Positions 16,496-24,438 of a stretch of DNA of 64,000 bases are shown here, in pieces. Source of the DNA: JAXLYX01 sp046351215 (GTDB lineage: Bacteria; Myxococcota_A; Polyangia; Polyangiales; Houyiibacteriaceae). Made by a program: the position numbers and the translations under genes. The DNA is taken from positions 19,831-83,830 of the forward strand of contig JAXLYX010000022.1 in assembly GCA_046351215.1 (NCBI GenBank), given 5' to 3'. Every line of letters starts with the position of its first letter. Positions within the stretch are counted from its first letter, which is position 1. The notes under the pieces are model-generated. The model was given only the letters and a program-made list of their open reading frames with translations. It was not told the DNA's origin and did not search any database.

Positions 16496-16548
16496 CCTCG
16501 CTCCCCGGTCGGGGCTAACCTCCGGCCTCCATCCCCGAGGAGCACCCC

Positions 16549-16653
16549 ATGCCCATCGACTCGCGCAAGAACAAGATCCGGAAGAAGAAGGCCACGAAGA
16601 AGCTCGCCAAGCAGGCTGCCGACAAGGCGGCGAAGGCCGAGGCCTCGAAGTAG
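16549..16653 (+). CDS. 34-residue basic Lys/Ala-rich peptide
   Basis: A short reading frame with an ATG at 16549 and TAG at 16653, preceded by the ribosome-binding sequence CGAGGAG at good spacing. The peptide starts MPIDSRKNKIRKKK and ends AAKAEASK. It has 11 Lys and 3 Arg, and an amphipathic Lys/Ala helix is likely. It lies 53 bp after the Kelch-like gene and 5 bp before the DUF2332 gene, so it may be the first gene of that transcript. Very short Lys/Ala-rich proteins can bind nucleic acid, but no family is recognised. The strong SD and clean frame support translation. Confidence 0.6.
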   Translation: MPIDSRKNKIRKKKATKKLAKQAADKAAKAEASK

Positions 16654-16658
16654 GAAAC

Positions 16659-17711
16659 GTGCTCGACGCACGCCGCGATCTCTTCCGGGCCTTCGTCCGC
16701 GATCACGGCGTGCAGTCTCCGCTCTACGGCGCCATCGCCGCCCGCGTCGCCGAAGACGAACCCACGCTCGAGCTCCTCTCCGCCGCGAAGCCCGGCCAGG
16801 CCAGGCCCGTCCTCCTCTTCGCCGCCGTCCACGAGCTCCTCCTCGCGGGGATCGCGCATCCCCTCGCGCGCAGCTATCCATCCGTCGGCGGAGCCGTCGA
16901 CCTCGACGCCGCGCCCGCGCTCTTCCTCGACTTCTGTCGCGTGCATCGCGAGGCCGTGCGCGAGCGCATCGCCACGCGCACCGTGCAGACGAACGAGGTC
17001 GCACGCGCCGCCTACCTCTACGCGGGGTTGCTCGAGACGGTGGGCGAGGGGCCGATCCACCTCGTGGAGATCGGCCCGAGCGCGGGCCTGCTGCTCCTCC
17101 TCGATCGCTACGGCTACGACTTCGGCGAGGGGATCGTCGGCGAGCGGACCTCGGGCCTCGTGCTCCGGCCCACCCTTCTCGCCGACGCGCGGCCCTCGAC
17201 CGGGCGCACGCTCCCGAAGATCGCGAGCCGCGTCGGCCTCGACCTCGAGCCCGTCGACGTGCGGGACGAAGGCGCGACGCGTTGGCTCCGGGCCTGCCTC
17301 TTCGCCGACGAGCTCGAGCGTCTCGCCCGCTTCGACGCGGCCGTCGCGATCGCCCGCGCGAACGAGCCGCTCCGCTTCGTCGTCGGCGATGCCTGCGAGA
17401 CGCTTCCCGGGGTGATCGAGGCGCTGCCCGAAGGCGGCGAGCTCGTGCTGATGCACACCTGGGCGCTCACGTATCTCGACCGTCCGATGCGCGCCCGCTT
17501 CCTCGCGACCCTCGAAGCGATGGCCGCGGTGCGTCCGTTCACGCTCCTCGGCGCCGAGCCTCCCGGCGTGGCGAGGGCGCTCGGCTTCGAAGGGGAGCTC
17601 GACGCCGGGAGCGCGTACCTCACGCGCCTCCGCTTCGGCGCGGCGGGACGCGACGCGACGCTCCTCGCGCGCGTGCATCCGCACGGCGCGACGATCGCGT
17701 GGCTCGCGTGA
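16659..17711 (+). CDS. DUF2332 family protein, methyltransferase-like fold suspected
   Basis: A 350-residue soluble protein of normal length for DUF2332. Recognisable segments are FVRDHGVQSPLYGAIAARVAED at the N terminus, VQTNEVARAAYLY, and HLVEIGPSAGLLLLLDRYGYDFG (about 129-151), which looks like a glycine-rich nucleotide or SAM-binding turn. LVLMHTWALTYLD and FTLLGAEPPG follow later. No catalytic function has been assigned to this family to my knowledge. The start is GTG at 16659, only 5 bp after the small basic peptide gene. It is convergent with the alpha/beta hydrolase gene at 17756. Confidence 0.82.
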   Translation: MLDARRDLFRAFVRDHGVQSPLYGAIAARVAEDEPTLELLSAAKPGQARPVLLFAAVHELLLAGIAHPLARSYPSVGGAVDLDAAPALFLDFCRVHREAVRERIATRTVQTNEVARAAYLYAGLLETVGEGPIHLVEIGPSAGLLLLLDRYGYDFGEGIVGERTSGLVLRPTLLADARPSTGRTLPKIASRVGLDLEPVDVRDEGATRWLRACLFADELERLARFDAAVAIARANEPLRFVVGDACETLPGVIEALPEGGELVLMHTWALTYLDRPMRARFLATLEAMAAVRPFTLLGAEPPGVARALGFEGELDAGSAYLTRLRFGAAGRDATLLARVHPHGATIAWLA

Positions 17712-17726
17712 GGGCGTGAGGCCCTC
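17710..17726 (+). terminator. Hairpin after the DUF2332 gene
   Basis: GAGGGC-GTGAG-GCCCTC, a 6-bp perfect stem with a 5-base loop, begins at the second base of the TGA stop. It is followed by TCGC rather than a T-tract. It is a plausible but weak terminator for the plus-strand gene. Confidence 0.4.
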
Positions 17727-17755
17727 TCGCGTCCGTTCGCGGGAGCGGCCCTACC

Positions 17756-18688
17756 TCAGGCCCCCGCGCCGCGCGCCTCCGGGGAGAACGGACGCAACAC
17801 CTCGGTCCACCTCGGGAACGCGAGGAAATGCCCCTCGTCGCGGAGGAGGCGCAGCGTGGCGTGACCGATCGAGGCCGTGAGCAATCGTCCCCATTCCAGA
17901 GGCACGAGCGTGTCGCCGGTGCCCTGCCAGATCGTGGTGGGACAGCCGACCTCGGAGGGCTCGAAGCCCCAAGGGCGCATCCACGCGCGGTACTCCTCGA
18001 CCATCCCGCGAGGCTGGCGCAGCGCGAGCGCGAACCAGCGAGCGAACGCGCCCTCGGGGAGGCCCGCGAGCACCTCGCGATCCGACTCGCAGAGCTCGCG
18101 CGCCGAGAGCGAGGTGAAGAACCCGGGCGTGGCGCGCGCGAACGCACCCATCGTCGCGAAGACGACACGACAGGTCGTCGGGCTCCGCTCCGCGAGTCGG
18201 AGCAGACGCCGGTCGGTGAGGCTCAGCTCGGCGATCTTCCGAGCGTCGAGCGGTAGGGAGCCCGCGACGACGACGACCGCGCTCGTGCGTTCCGGGAGCC
18301 GCGCGGCGACCGCGAGCGCGTACTGGCCTCCGAGCGACCAGCCGAGCGTGCCGAAGCGCGGGAGATGGAGCGCGTCGGCGAAGGCGGCGACGTCGTCGGC
18401 GAAGTCGGCGGTGGTCCGCCCCGGACGGGGCGTCGAGAGCCCGATGCCGGGGCGATCCGGCGCGAGCAGGCGGAGCCCGAGCGCCTTCGCGGCCTCGTGC
18501 GCCGTGGCGACGTCGAGGCCGCAGACGAGGCCTCCGTGGCAGTGGATCACGGGGTAGCCGCGGGGATCGCCGTACTCCCGGTACCCGAGCCCACGACCGT
18601 CGGGCAGGGCGATGCGACGCTCTTCGTGCCCGTCGGGGAGCGCGAGGCTCCGCACGCCACCCTGTCGCTCGACGCCCTGACCGCTCAT
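17756..18688 (-). CDS. Alpha/beta hydrolase
   Basis: A 310-residue cytoplasmic alpha/beta-hydrolase-fold protein. The oxyanion-side motif HCHGGL (about 49-54), the nucleophile elbow GWSLGG (Ser118), an acid in GTGDTLVPL and the catalytic His in RDEGHFLAF are all present, so it should be active. Residues 180-240 form a helical cap. The first 25 residues are polar and poorly conserved; the ATG at 18688 could be replaced by a later start. The substrate is unknown; likely reactions are ester or epoxide hydrolysis. It is divergent from the small membrane protein gene at 18745 (56 bp). Confidence 0.88.
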   Translation of the reverse strand: MSGQGVERQGGVRSLALPDGHEERRIALPDGRGLGYREYGDPRGYPVIHCHGGLVCGLDVATAHEAAKALGLRLLAPDRPGIGLSTPRPGRTTADFADDVAAFADALHLPRFGTLGWSLGGQYALAVAARLPERTSAVVVVAGSLPLDARKIAELSLTDRRLLRLAERSPTTCRVVFATMGAFARATPGFFTSLSARELCESDREVLAGLPEGAFARWFALALRQPRGMVEEYRAWMRPWGFEPSEVGCPTTIWQGTGDTLVPLEWGRLLTASIGHATLRLLRDEGHFLAFPRWTEVLRPFSPEARGAGA

Positions 18689-18744
18689 CGTGGGGATCCT
18701 GCCACGGCTCGGCGCCGTGGTCCGAGCGCGCTACGCTCCCGTGC

Positions 18745-19266
18745 GTGAGCGCCACCGCCAAGCCCATCCACGTGATCGCCGGCTGGACCACGGACGATCC
18801 CGAGCAGCTCCGGCTCTACACCGAGCGTGCGAAGGATTGGGGCTACGTGGATCAGCTCCGCGCCCACGTGCGGCTTCCGACGTATTGGCTCGTCTGGCTC
18901 CTCGGGCCGACGCTCGCGCTCTTCGGGAAGCTCGCGGGCTCGCCCGAGGCCACGCGGTCCGGGCTCGCCCTCGCGCTCCTCGTGCTCGTCGTCTACCCGA
19001 TGGTGTTGCGGATCGCCGTGCGCACCGTCCGGGGCTCGACGCTCGTCGAGGGAACCGTCGAGGTGGGCGGCGATCGGCATCGCATCCTGCGCTCCCACCT
19101 CGTCGCCGAGCTCCACGACCATCCGCTCGGCGACAAGAGGATCCGCGTCTTCCTCTCGGAGCGCGCCGCGGCCGCGTGCCGGGGGAAGGACGGGAGGGTG
19201 CGCGTCCTCGTCGCCTACGATCCGGCTTCGGAGATGAGCCCCGCGATCGGCTTCCGGCGCGCGTAG
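18745..19266 (+). CDS. Small membrane protein, unknown function
   Basis: A 173-residue protein. About 45 N-terminal residues are cytoplasmic, including WTTDDPEQLRLYTERAKDWGY. Two adjacent hydrophobic segments (about 47-64 and 72-90, ALALLVLVVYPMVLRIAV) form a hairpin, and a soluble C-terminal domain of 80 residues follows. No family is recognised and no catalytic motif is visible. The start is GTG at 18745. It ends in CGCGCGTAG, half of a perfect inverted repeat shared with the convergent hydrolase gene. Confidence 0.65.
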   Translation: MSATAKPIHVIAGWTTDDPEQLRLYTERAKDWGYVDQLRAHVRLPTYWLVWLLGPTLALFGKLAGSPEATRSGLALALLVLVVYPMVLRIAVRTVRGSTLVEGTVEVGGDRHRILRSHLVAELHDHPLGDKRIRVFLSERAAAACRGKDGRVRVLVAYDPASEMSPAIGFRRA

Positions 19267-19279
19267 CCGCCTACGCGCG
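19258..19279. terminator. Perfect 9-bp hairpin containing both stop codons
   Basis: CGCGCGTAG-CCGC-CTACGCGCG: 9-bp arms and a 4-base loop. The left arm ends with the TAG of the membrane-protein gene (19264-19266), and the right arm starts with the TAG of the hydrolase gene on the other strand (19271-19273). The stem is compact and GC-rich, a good candidate for a bidirectional terminator. Confidence 0.6.
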
Positions 19280-20257
19280 CTCGAGGAAGCCCTCGATCTC
19301 GGGGAAGACCTCGATCGGCGCATGTCTTCCGATGAGGAGATCGGAGTGGCCGTAGTCGGCGCGGTAGCCCGTCGACCTCGCGAAGAGCTGGTAGCGCTTC
19401 TCGCTCGAGGCGGCGCGATCGTGGCAACGCTTCACGACGCGCGGCTCGATGAGCCCGTCCTTCTTCCCGGCGAGCCAGAACGTCGGGTGGCGGTAGCGCG
19501 CGAGGGCGTCGGGCGAGGGCAGCCCACGGAAGACGCGGAACTTCCGCGAGGAGACGCTGACGAGCCCCTCGCGCAGGTAGCGCGCCATGTGCACGGGCTC
19601 GACGTTCGCCGCGTTCCAGCCCGGGTTCGGGAGGCCCTCTGGCACGAGCGATTGCACGCGCGAGAGACCGCGCGCGAAGGGGCCGACGGGAACGATCGGG
19701 AGCGTCAGGAAGGCGGGCGCGAGGACCTTCGAGAGATCGACCTGACGCACGCTCGGATCGGTGCGCGCCTCTTCCATCGAGCCGAAATCCGACGAGCCGA
19801 CGCTGACGACGCGGCGCACGCGTTCGTCGCCGGTCGCCGCGAGGTGCGCGAGGATCAGGAGGCCGCCCATCGAGTGGCCGACGTAGTCGAGCTGCTCGGC
19901 TCCGGTCGTCCGGAGCACGTGGGCGATCGCGGCGGGGAGGTCGTGGACCAACAGATCGTCCATCGTCCAGCCTCGCACGAGGAGCGCCTTCGCCCGATCG
20001 CTCGGGAAGGACTCGCCGCGTCCGCGGAGGTCGACGCAGAAGACGCGCCGCCCGTCGCGCGAGAGGTACGGCGCGAGCCCGAATCCTCCTCCGAGATCGT
20101 AGATGCGATGGTTCGAGCACGCGCCGTGGCAGAGCAGCACGGGCACGCGCGTGTCGTGCGGATCGCCGTACGCGTGGAGCGTGATCGGCCAGCCGTCGCC
20201 GGTCGGGACGCGATGACGGGAATGCGCGTGGGTGTCGGAACGCGAGGCCTTGGCCAT
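19271..20257 (-). CDS. Alpha/beta hydrolase
   Basis: A 328-residue alpha/beta-hydrolase. VPVLLCHGACSNHRIYD holds the oxyanion region, VDLRGRGES marks strand 4, GHSMGGLL is the nucleophile elbow, and YGHSDLLIG near the C terminus gives the catalytic His. FWLAGKKDGLIEP gives the probable acid strand. The length and the wide cap region (about 160-250) suggest a lipase or esterase-like enzyme. The ATG at 20257 (MAKASRSDTHAH) is chosen; further upstream residues lie over the gap to the next gene and lack conservation. The N-terminal 18 residues are His/Arg-rich. Confidence 0.88.
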   Translation of the reverse strand: MAKASRSDTHAHSRHRVPTGDGWPITLHAYGDPHDTRVPVLLCHGACSNHRIYDLGGGFGLAPYLSRDGRRVFCVDLRGRGESFPSDRAKALLVRGWTMDDLLVHDLPAAIAHVLRTTGAEQLDYVGHSMGGLLILAHLAATGDERVRRVVSVGSSDFGSMEEARTDPSVRQVDLSKVLAPAFLTLPIVPVGPFARGLSRVQSLVPEGLPNPGWNAANVEPVHMARYLREGLVSVSSRKFRVFRGLPSPDALARYRHPTFWLAGKKDGLIEPRVVKRCHDRAASSEKRYQLFARSTGYRADYGHSDLLIGRHAPIEVFPEIEGFLERA

Positions 20258-20370
20258 GCGGAGGAGAGCGTACCAGAGGTACGTGGCTCCACGTTCCCGA
20301 TGGCCCGCTCCGCCTAGCGGATGGCCTCGATCGGAGATCGCAGCCGCGACGCGCTCGCGTGCCGACCGCC

Positions 20371-20940
20371 TCAGTGCGAGATGCGCTCGGGGAGCGTGAG
20401 GCCGTGGCCTCCGACCTCGACGGGCTGCACCGTGCCGAAGCGCGTGTAGAGGAAGTATCCGCCGACGAGCAGGAGGCCGAGGGCGAGGAGGATCATCGTC
20501 GCCTGCCGGGCGCGGTGCTGGTGCGGGTGGTGATCGTGCGCCTCGGGGACGAGATCCTCGAAGTCGTCGTGGCCGTGCCCGTGGTGCGGATCGCGCGAGA
20601 AGAAGGCCTCGGCGATCGCGGGATGCTCGCCCGACTCCGTCAGGCTGTCGCGCTCGGCCTTCGGCGGCTCGGAGGTGCGCTTCGAAGCCTCGGCTTTCGT
20701 GGGCTCTTCGGTGCGCTTCGGGGCTTCGACCTCGGCGGCCTCTGCGCCGGTCGCGCTCGCCTCGGGCCGAGCCGCTCCCGGCTTCGCGAGCTCGGCGACC
20801 TTCGCGACCTCGCCGGACGCTTCGTTCGCGCCTTCGGTCTCGTCGGAAGCGTCCGGCGCGGGCGGAATCGACGCCGTGGCGGCTGCCGCGGGAGCCATCG
20901 ACTTGCGCTGCTTCGCCTTCTGCTTGCCCTTCTTCGCCAT
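20371..20940 (-). CDS. Disordered Ala/Pro/Glu/Lys-rich protein with one C-terminal membrane helix
   Basis: A 189-residue protein. It starts with a basic stretch (MAKKGKQKAKQRKSM), then about 100 residues of Ala/Glu/Lys/Pro-rich, probably unfolded sequence with related blocks (TEEPTKAEASKRTSEPPKAE). A His/Asp-rich patch follows (RDPHHGHGHDDFED, DHHPHQH), then one transmembrane helix (ATMILLALGLLLVGGYFLY) and a short outer tail. The His patch could bind metal. No family is recognised. The next gene upstream on this strand ends 214 bp away. Confidence 0.7.
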   Translation of the reverse strand: MAKKGKQKAKQRKSMAPAAAATASIPPAPDASDETEGANEASGEVAKVAELAKPGAARPEASATGAEAAEVEAPKRTEEPTKAEASKRTSEPPKAERDSLTESGEHPAIAEAFFSRDPHHGHGHDDFEDLVPEAHDHHPHQHRARQATMILLALGLLLVGGYFLYTRFGTVQPVEVGGHGLTLPERISH

Positions 20941-21023
20941 GGGTCGTCCTCGGGAGAACCGAGCTTTCCGTATGGACCTCCGGGAGGCCCGTGGCAATCG
21001 AAATGTGCAAGGATCGGTCATCG

Positions 21024-21048
21024 TTTCGGCCCTGTCATCGGGCCGAAA
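21024..21048. promoter_or_regulatory. 9-bp inverted repeat upstream of the disordered-protein gene
   Basis: TTTCGGCCC-TGTCATC-GGGCCGAAA is a perfect inverted repeat with 7 bases between arms. It lies 84 bp upstream of the ATG at 20940 and 107 bp past the stop of the upstream gene on the same strand. It could be an operator or an RNA hairpin; the sequence does not decide. The rest of the 214-bp gap (20941-21154) shows nothing I can name. Confidence 0.45.
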
Positions 21049-21154
21049 TACGTGTCCCACATCATGATTTTTCGGGGGAGTCCGTGAGCGGTCATCCCTG
21101 GGTTCGGGACCGGGTCCCCTCGAATACGGAGGCCCGTGCCACCCGGACGCGGGG

Positions 21155-21715
21155 CTACCGTGGCTCGTCGCGCACCAAGGCGACCGACGCCCGGATCTCG
21201 ACGAGCAGCGCGTCGACGGAAGGGGAGAGCACGATCGTGCCGGCTCCGTCGTGGCGCGTGACGAAGACGAGGTCCGGCTCCGCGGGGCCGGGGCGGAGGT
21301 AGACGGGATCGCCGCCGATCGTCTTCGCGAACGGGACGATCGCGAACCCGACGAGCGAGCGAGCGTCGAGGAGGGCGGCCTCGTCGATCGGCTCGAGCTC
21401 GGAGATCGGCCGATCACCGGGGACCCGACCTTCCCTCGAGAGGTCGTCGACGTGGGCGTAGAGATCGCGCAGCGCGCTCGGCACGGGGCGGCCGAGGTGC
21501 CTTTCGTAGAAGGCCCAATCGGGCTTGCGCACGCGGGCGAGGAAGGCGCGGCGCTGCGGGTCTCCCTTGTCGGGCGAATGCCCGACCATCCAGAAGAGGT
21601 CGCCCATGCTCTCGCTCATCCGGAGCGAGATCACGACGGCCGCCACGATCGCCGACAGGGCCAGGAGCCCGAGCGCGACCCAATGCAACGCAGACCACAT
21701 CCGAGGCCCCAACAT
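21155..21715 (-). CDS. Membrane-anchored SMI1/KNR4 (SUKH)-like protein
   Basis: A 186-residue protein with one N-terminal transmembrane helix (about residues 6-28, WVALGLLALSAIVAAVVI). The soluble domain starts RVRKPDWAFYERHLGRPVPSALRDLY and later has LVGFAIVPFAKTIGGDPVYLRPG and IVLSPSVDALL. This order resembles the SMI1/KNR4 (SUKH) fold, found in immunity proteins and protein-interaction modules; the match is by eye and moderate. ATG 21715 or 21700 (MWSALHW) could be the start. It lies downstream of the rhomboid gene on the same strand (41 bp gap), so the two are probably co-transcribed. Confidence 0.55.
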   Translation of the reverse strand: MLGPRMWSALHWVALGLLALSAIVAAVVISLRMSESMGDLFWMVGHSPDKGDPQRRAFLARVRKPDWAFYERHLGRPVPSALRDLYAHVDDLSREGRVPGDRPISELEPIDEAALLDARSLVGFAIVPFAKTIGGDPVYLRPGPAEPDLVFVTRHDGAGTIVLSPSVDALLVEIRASVALVRDEPR

Positions 21716-21756
21716 CGCCACCGCGCGGTCGTACGGCAAGGCCGCGCGCGGTCGCG

Positions 21757-22761
21757 TCAGAGAGTGGGAAGCTCGTCGCTCGAGGTCGTGAGATCGATGG
21801 GCTCGACGTAGCGGCGGGTCGTCGCGGGTGGAGGCACGGAGGCGAACGCCGGAGCGGGCGTCGAGGCGTAGGCCGGGTCGGGGACCCACTCGGTCTCTTC
21901 CTCTTCGGGCAGCACCCAGCCCATGTACTTCATCACGAGCGCGGCGAGGATGCCGACGACGAAGCCGCCGATGTGGCACCAGTACGCCGTCCCCGTGCTC
22001 TGACCGGCGCTCGCGCCGAAGAACTGGAACGCGGCCCAGGTGGGGATGCAGAACCAGGCCGGGAGCTGGAGCACCCCGCGCGTGGCCCCGACGAGGTAGA
22101 AGACGAAGTAGCCGATGCGGACCGACGTCTTCGGATGCCCCACGACGAAGGCGCCGAGCAGCGCGGAGATCGCACCGGATGCGCCGACGAGCGGAGCCAT
22201 CGAGGTCGGAGCGGAGATGTGGTGCGCGATCGTCGCGAGGAAGCCGCCGCCCAGGTAGAGGACGAGGTACGGCCCGCGCCTCCAGAAGTACTCGATCACC
22301 GATCCCGAGAGGAACAGGAAGATCATGTTGCCGAAGAGGTGCAGGAAGTCGCCGTGCAAGAACATCGACGTGAGGGCCGTGTACCCGCGCGGCCGTCCCG
22401 GCCGATAGCCGAAGCGCTGCGCGGGCATGTCCCAGATCGCGTCGAGGAAATCGTGCATCGCGGCGTCGAGCTCCGCGTCGCCGGGATGGGAGCGCGCCGC
22501 GTTCGGCTCGAACACGCGCCCGAAGAACGCGCCGACCAGCTCCTGCGGCAGGTCGGCCGGCTGCCAGTGGATGCGCGCCTCCGGGTGCTGCTGGATGACC
22601 CGCTCGGCGCGCGCCGCGGCGGCCTCGAGGCGTTCCTCCGCGTCCCTCTGGACCACCCACCCGCCGGCGTGGATCAGGGTGCAGATCCCCACGAGCAGGA
22701 ACGTCACCCAGGGGTACGAATACACCGTTCGGTCGTGGCCGAGAGGTAGGAAGAGAAACAC
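21757..22761 (-). CDS. Rhomboid family intramembrane serine protease
   Basis: A 334-residue polytopic membrane protein. Rhomboid hallmarks are in order: HGDFLHLFGNMIFLFLSG (HxxxN in helix 2), APLVGASGAISALLGAF with the catalytic Ser of GASG, and AYWCHIGGFVVGILAAL with the catalytic His. An insertion of about 90 residues lies between helix 1 and helix 2. The C-terminal 60 residues are acidic, then Pro/Ala-rich. The GTG at 22761 (VFLFLPLGHDRTVYSYPW) is preferred because earlier starts run into the divergent gene. It cleaves membrane protein substrates inside the bilayer; its target is unknown. Confidence 0.92.
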   Translation of the reverse strand: MFLFLPLGHDRTVYSYPWVTFLLVGICTLIHAGGWVVQRDAEERLEAAAARAERVIQQHPEARIHWQPADLPQELVGAFFGRVFEPNAARSHPGDAELDAAMHDFLDAIWDMPAQRFGYRPGRPRGYTALTSMFLHGDFLHLFGNMIFLFLSGSVIEYFWRRGPYLVLYLGGGFLATIAHHISAPTSMAPLVGASGAISALLGAFVVGHPKTSVRIGYFVFYLVGATRGVLQLPAWFCIPTWAAFQFFGASAGQSTGTAYWCHIGGFVVGILAALVMKYMGWVLPEEEETEWVPDPAYASTPAPAFASVPPPATTRRYVEPIDLTTSSDELPTL

Positions 22762-22830
22762 GGGTCGACAGCTCCGTGCGCCGCACCATTCGGTTTGACG
22801 CGAGTGACCCGGCCAACATACATCACGGCC

Positions 22831-23730
22831 GTGGACCGGGCAGCTTCGATCGACGAGTGTTCCACCTGCGGCTTCGTTCACCGTGCGGGCACGGCGACGG
22901 TCTGCCGACGTTGCGGGCGTCCCCTGGGCGATGTCGGAGGCGATTTCCATCCCTCGTCGATTCCGCCCCGAGCGACGAGCTCCATGCCGCCCGCGTCTCG
23001 CTCCGTGCCCCCGGGAGCCCCCGCCTCGATCCCTCCTTCGGCGTATGCGCCCGGCGAGGTGGCGCCCCACCGCTCCCTGCCTCCGCCCGGCCCCCTCCGC
23101 TCGTCCGCGCCCCCGCCCCGGTCCGAGCCGCCGAGGATCTCGTCCGCGCCCCCGTCGGTGCGGCCGCTCTCGCTCGCTCCGGAGAAGCCGAGCCAATTGG
23201 TCGACATCGGGAAGTTCGTCGCCCTCCTCTGCCTCGGCATGATCGGCATGCGCGGCGTGACCGCGATCCGCGATTGGTACGACGACGTCGATCGCAGCGG
23301 CCGCACGATGGCCGACGGACGCCGTTGCGTCGTGAGCATGCCGGAGGGCTGGAACGCGCGGACCAAGCGCATCGAGAACGCGTGGTTGCCCTGGTACCGT
23401 CCGGGAGCCGAGCTCGACTTCCGCCTCGAGCGCCTCCCCGGCACCTACCGGCGGCCGATCCTGGAGGCCGAATTCCAGCAGGTCGTGAGCATCATCCGGC
23501 GGCAGCCGGGGTTCGCGCGGGGAACGATCGAGAGCTCGACGGTGATGGGCAAGCCGGTCTTCGCCTGGGAGAGCGAGATGTTCCAGGGCGTGCACCAGGC
23601 GCTGCAGCGCACGGTCGTCTTCGACGTCGACGGAGAGCGCCGGTACCTCATGGTCATGGCGCTCGGAGCACGCACGGAGGAGTCGGCCGCGATGCTCCGT
23701 CGGGTCACCGAGACCGTCACCTGTCGTTGA
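22831..23730 (+). CDS. Zinc-ribbon membrane protein with Pro/Ser-rich linker
   Basis: About 299 residues. A two-Cys-pair zinc ribbon is at the N terminus (DECSTCGFVH and TVCRRCGRPLG, about residues 8-32). A linker of about 90 residues rich in Pro and Ser follows, then one hydrophobic helix (FVALLCLGMIGMRGVTAI) and a C-terminal soluble domain with GRRCVVSMPEGW and repeated VxxxRRQPGF-like segments. No enzyme motif is seen. The start is uncertain: GTG 22831 keeps 69 bp for promoters of this and the divergent rhomboid gene; GTG 22804 or TTG 22795 would extend it. Its 3-prime end forms a stem with that of the lipoprotein gene. Confidence 0.7.
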   Translation: MDRAASIDECSTCGFVHRAGTATVCRRCGRPLGDVGGDFHPSSIPPRATSSMPPASRSVPPGAPASIPPSAYAPGEVAPHRSLPPPGPLRSSAPPPRSEPPRISSAPPSVRPLSLAPEKPSQLVDIGKFVALLCLGMIGMRGVTAIRDWYDDVDRSGRTMADGRRCVVSMPEGWNARTKRIENAWLPWYRPGAELDFRLERLPGTYRRPILEAEFQQVVSIIRRQPGFARGTIESSTVMGKPVFAWESEMFQGVHQALQRTVVFDVDGERRYLMVMALGARTEESAAMLRRVTETVTCR

Positions 23731-23757
23731 GCCGCGCTCGCGGCGGCGCCCGGCTCA
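23728..23757. terminator. Inverted repeat joining two convergent stop codons
   Basis: TGAGCCG (23728-23734) pairs with CGGCTCA (23751-23757); both TGA stops are inside the arms. The loop itself contains GCCGCG-CT-CGCGGC (23731-23744), an alternative hairpin. A bidirectional terminator is inferred. Confidence 0.5.
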
Positions 23758-24438
23758 CATCGTGAGGAGGTAGGTGTCTTCGCGCTCGTCCTGCACCACG
23801 GTCGCCGTGCCGTTCGTCGAGCGGACGACGAGGTCCGCGTCGAGGACGCGCGAGCGGTACGACCAACCCGAGGGGAGCATCAGCGTGGCTCCCAGCGTGG
23901 CGAGATCGGCCTCCGTCTGCGGAACGACCTGCGCGCTGTACGACTGCATCGTGTAGACGTGCCCCGCGGGATCGACGAGCTCGTAGACGGTCGATCCGGC
24001 GGCGAAGACGAAGCCGGTGAAGCGCTCGATCGTGTGCTGCGTGTAGGTCGCCCGCAGCATCGGCACCTCCGAGACGGGGACGTCGATCATCCCGGCCTTG
24101 CGCATCGCGATGCCGCCGAAGTCGACCTGCTTCGAGTCGAGGAGCTGCGAGTCGCCGAACGAGTCGATGAGCCAGTACCGCGGTCCGTTGAGCACGGCGA
24201 AGGTCGCGCCGTGGTCGGCCGCGATCGTGCCCGCGTCGAGCGCGGCCCAGGCGTCGGCCGGGCAGTCGTTCAATCCCACGCTGTTGTAGACGTCGACGTG
24301 GAGGTTCGTCCCGTCGGATGTCGCGAGGAGCACCTCGCAATACCGCTCGCCCCGGACGGCGAGCTCGGCGGTGGAGCCGGAGTCGCAGCCGGCGAGAGCG
24401 AGGAGGAGGTAGGGGAGGGCTCGGCGCACGGTCGTCAC
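23755..24438 (-). CDS. Lipoprotein, unknown function, third gene of the sulfotransferase operon
   Basis: A 227-residue lipoprotein (MTTVRRALPYLLLALAGC, lipobox LAGC, Cys18; GTG start). The mature chain looks beta-rich and has two early Cys (YCEVL, NDCPADAW). I recognise no family. Its start overlaps the stop of the sulfotransferase gene by four bases (GTGA), so it is the third gene of a tightly coupled unit: flippase-like fusion, sulfotransferase, lipoprotein. This placement suggests a periplasmic or outer-membrane job linked to the product of the first two genes. Confidence 0.75.
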   Translation of the reverse strand: MTTVRRALPYLLLALAGCDSGSTAELAVRGERYCEVLLATSDGTNLHVDVYNSVGLNDCPADAWAALDAGTIAADHGATFAVLNGPRYWLIDSFGDSQLLDSKQVDFGGIAMRKAGMIDVPVSEVPMLRATYTQHTIERFTGFVFAAGSTVYELVDPAGHVYTMQSYSAQVVPQTEADLATLGATLMLPSGWSYRSRVLDADLVVRSTNGTATVVQDEREDTYLLTM

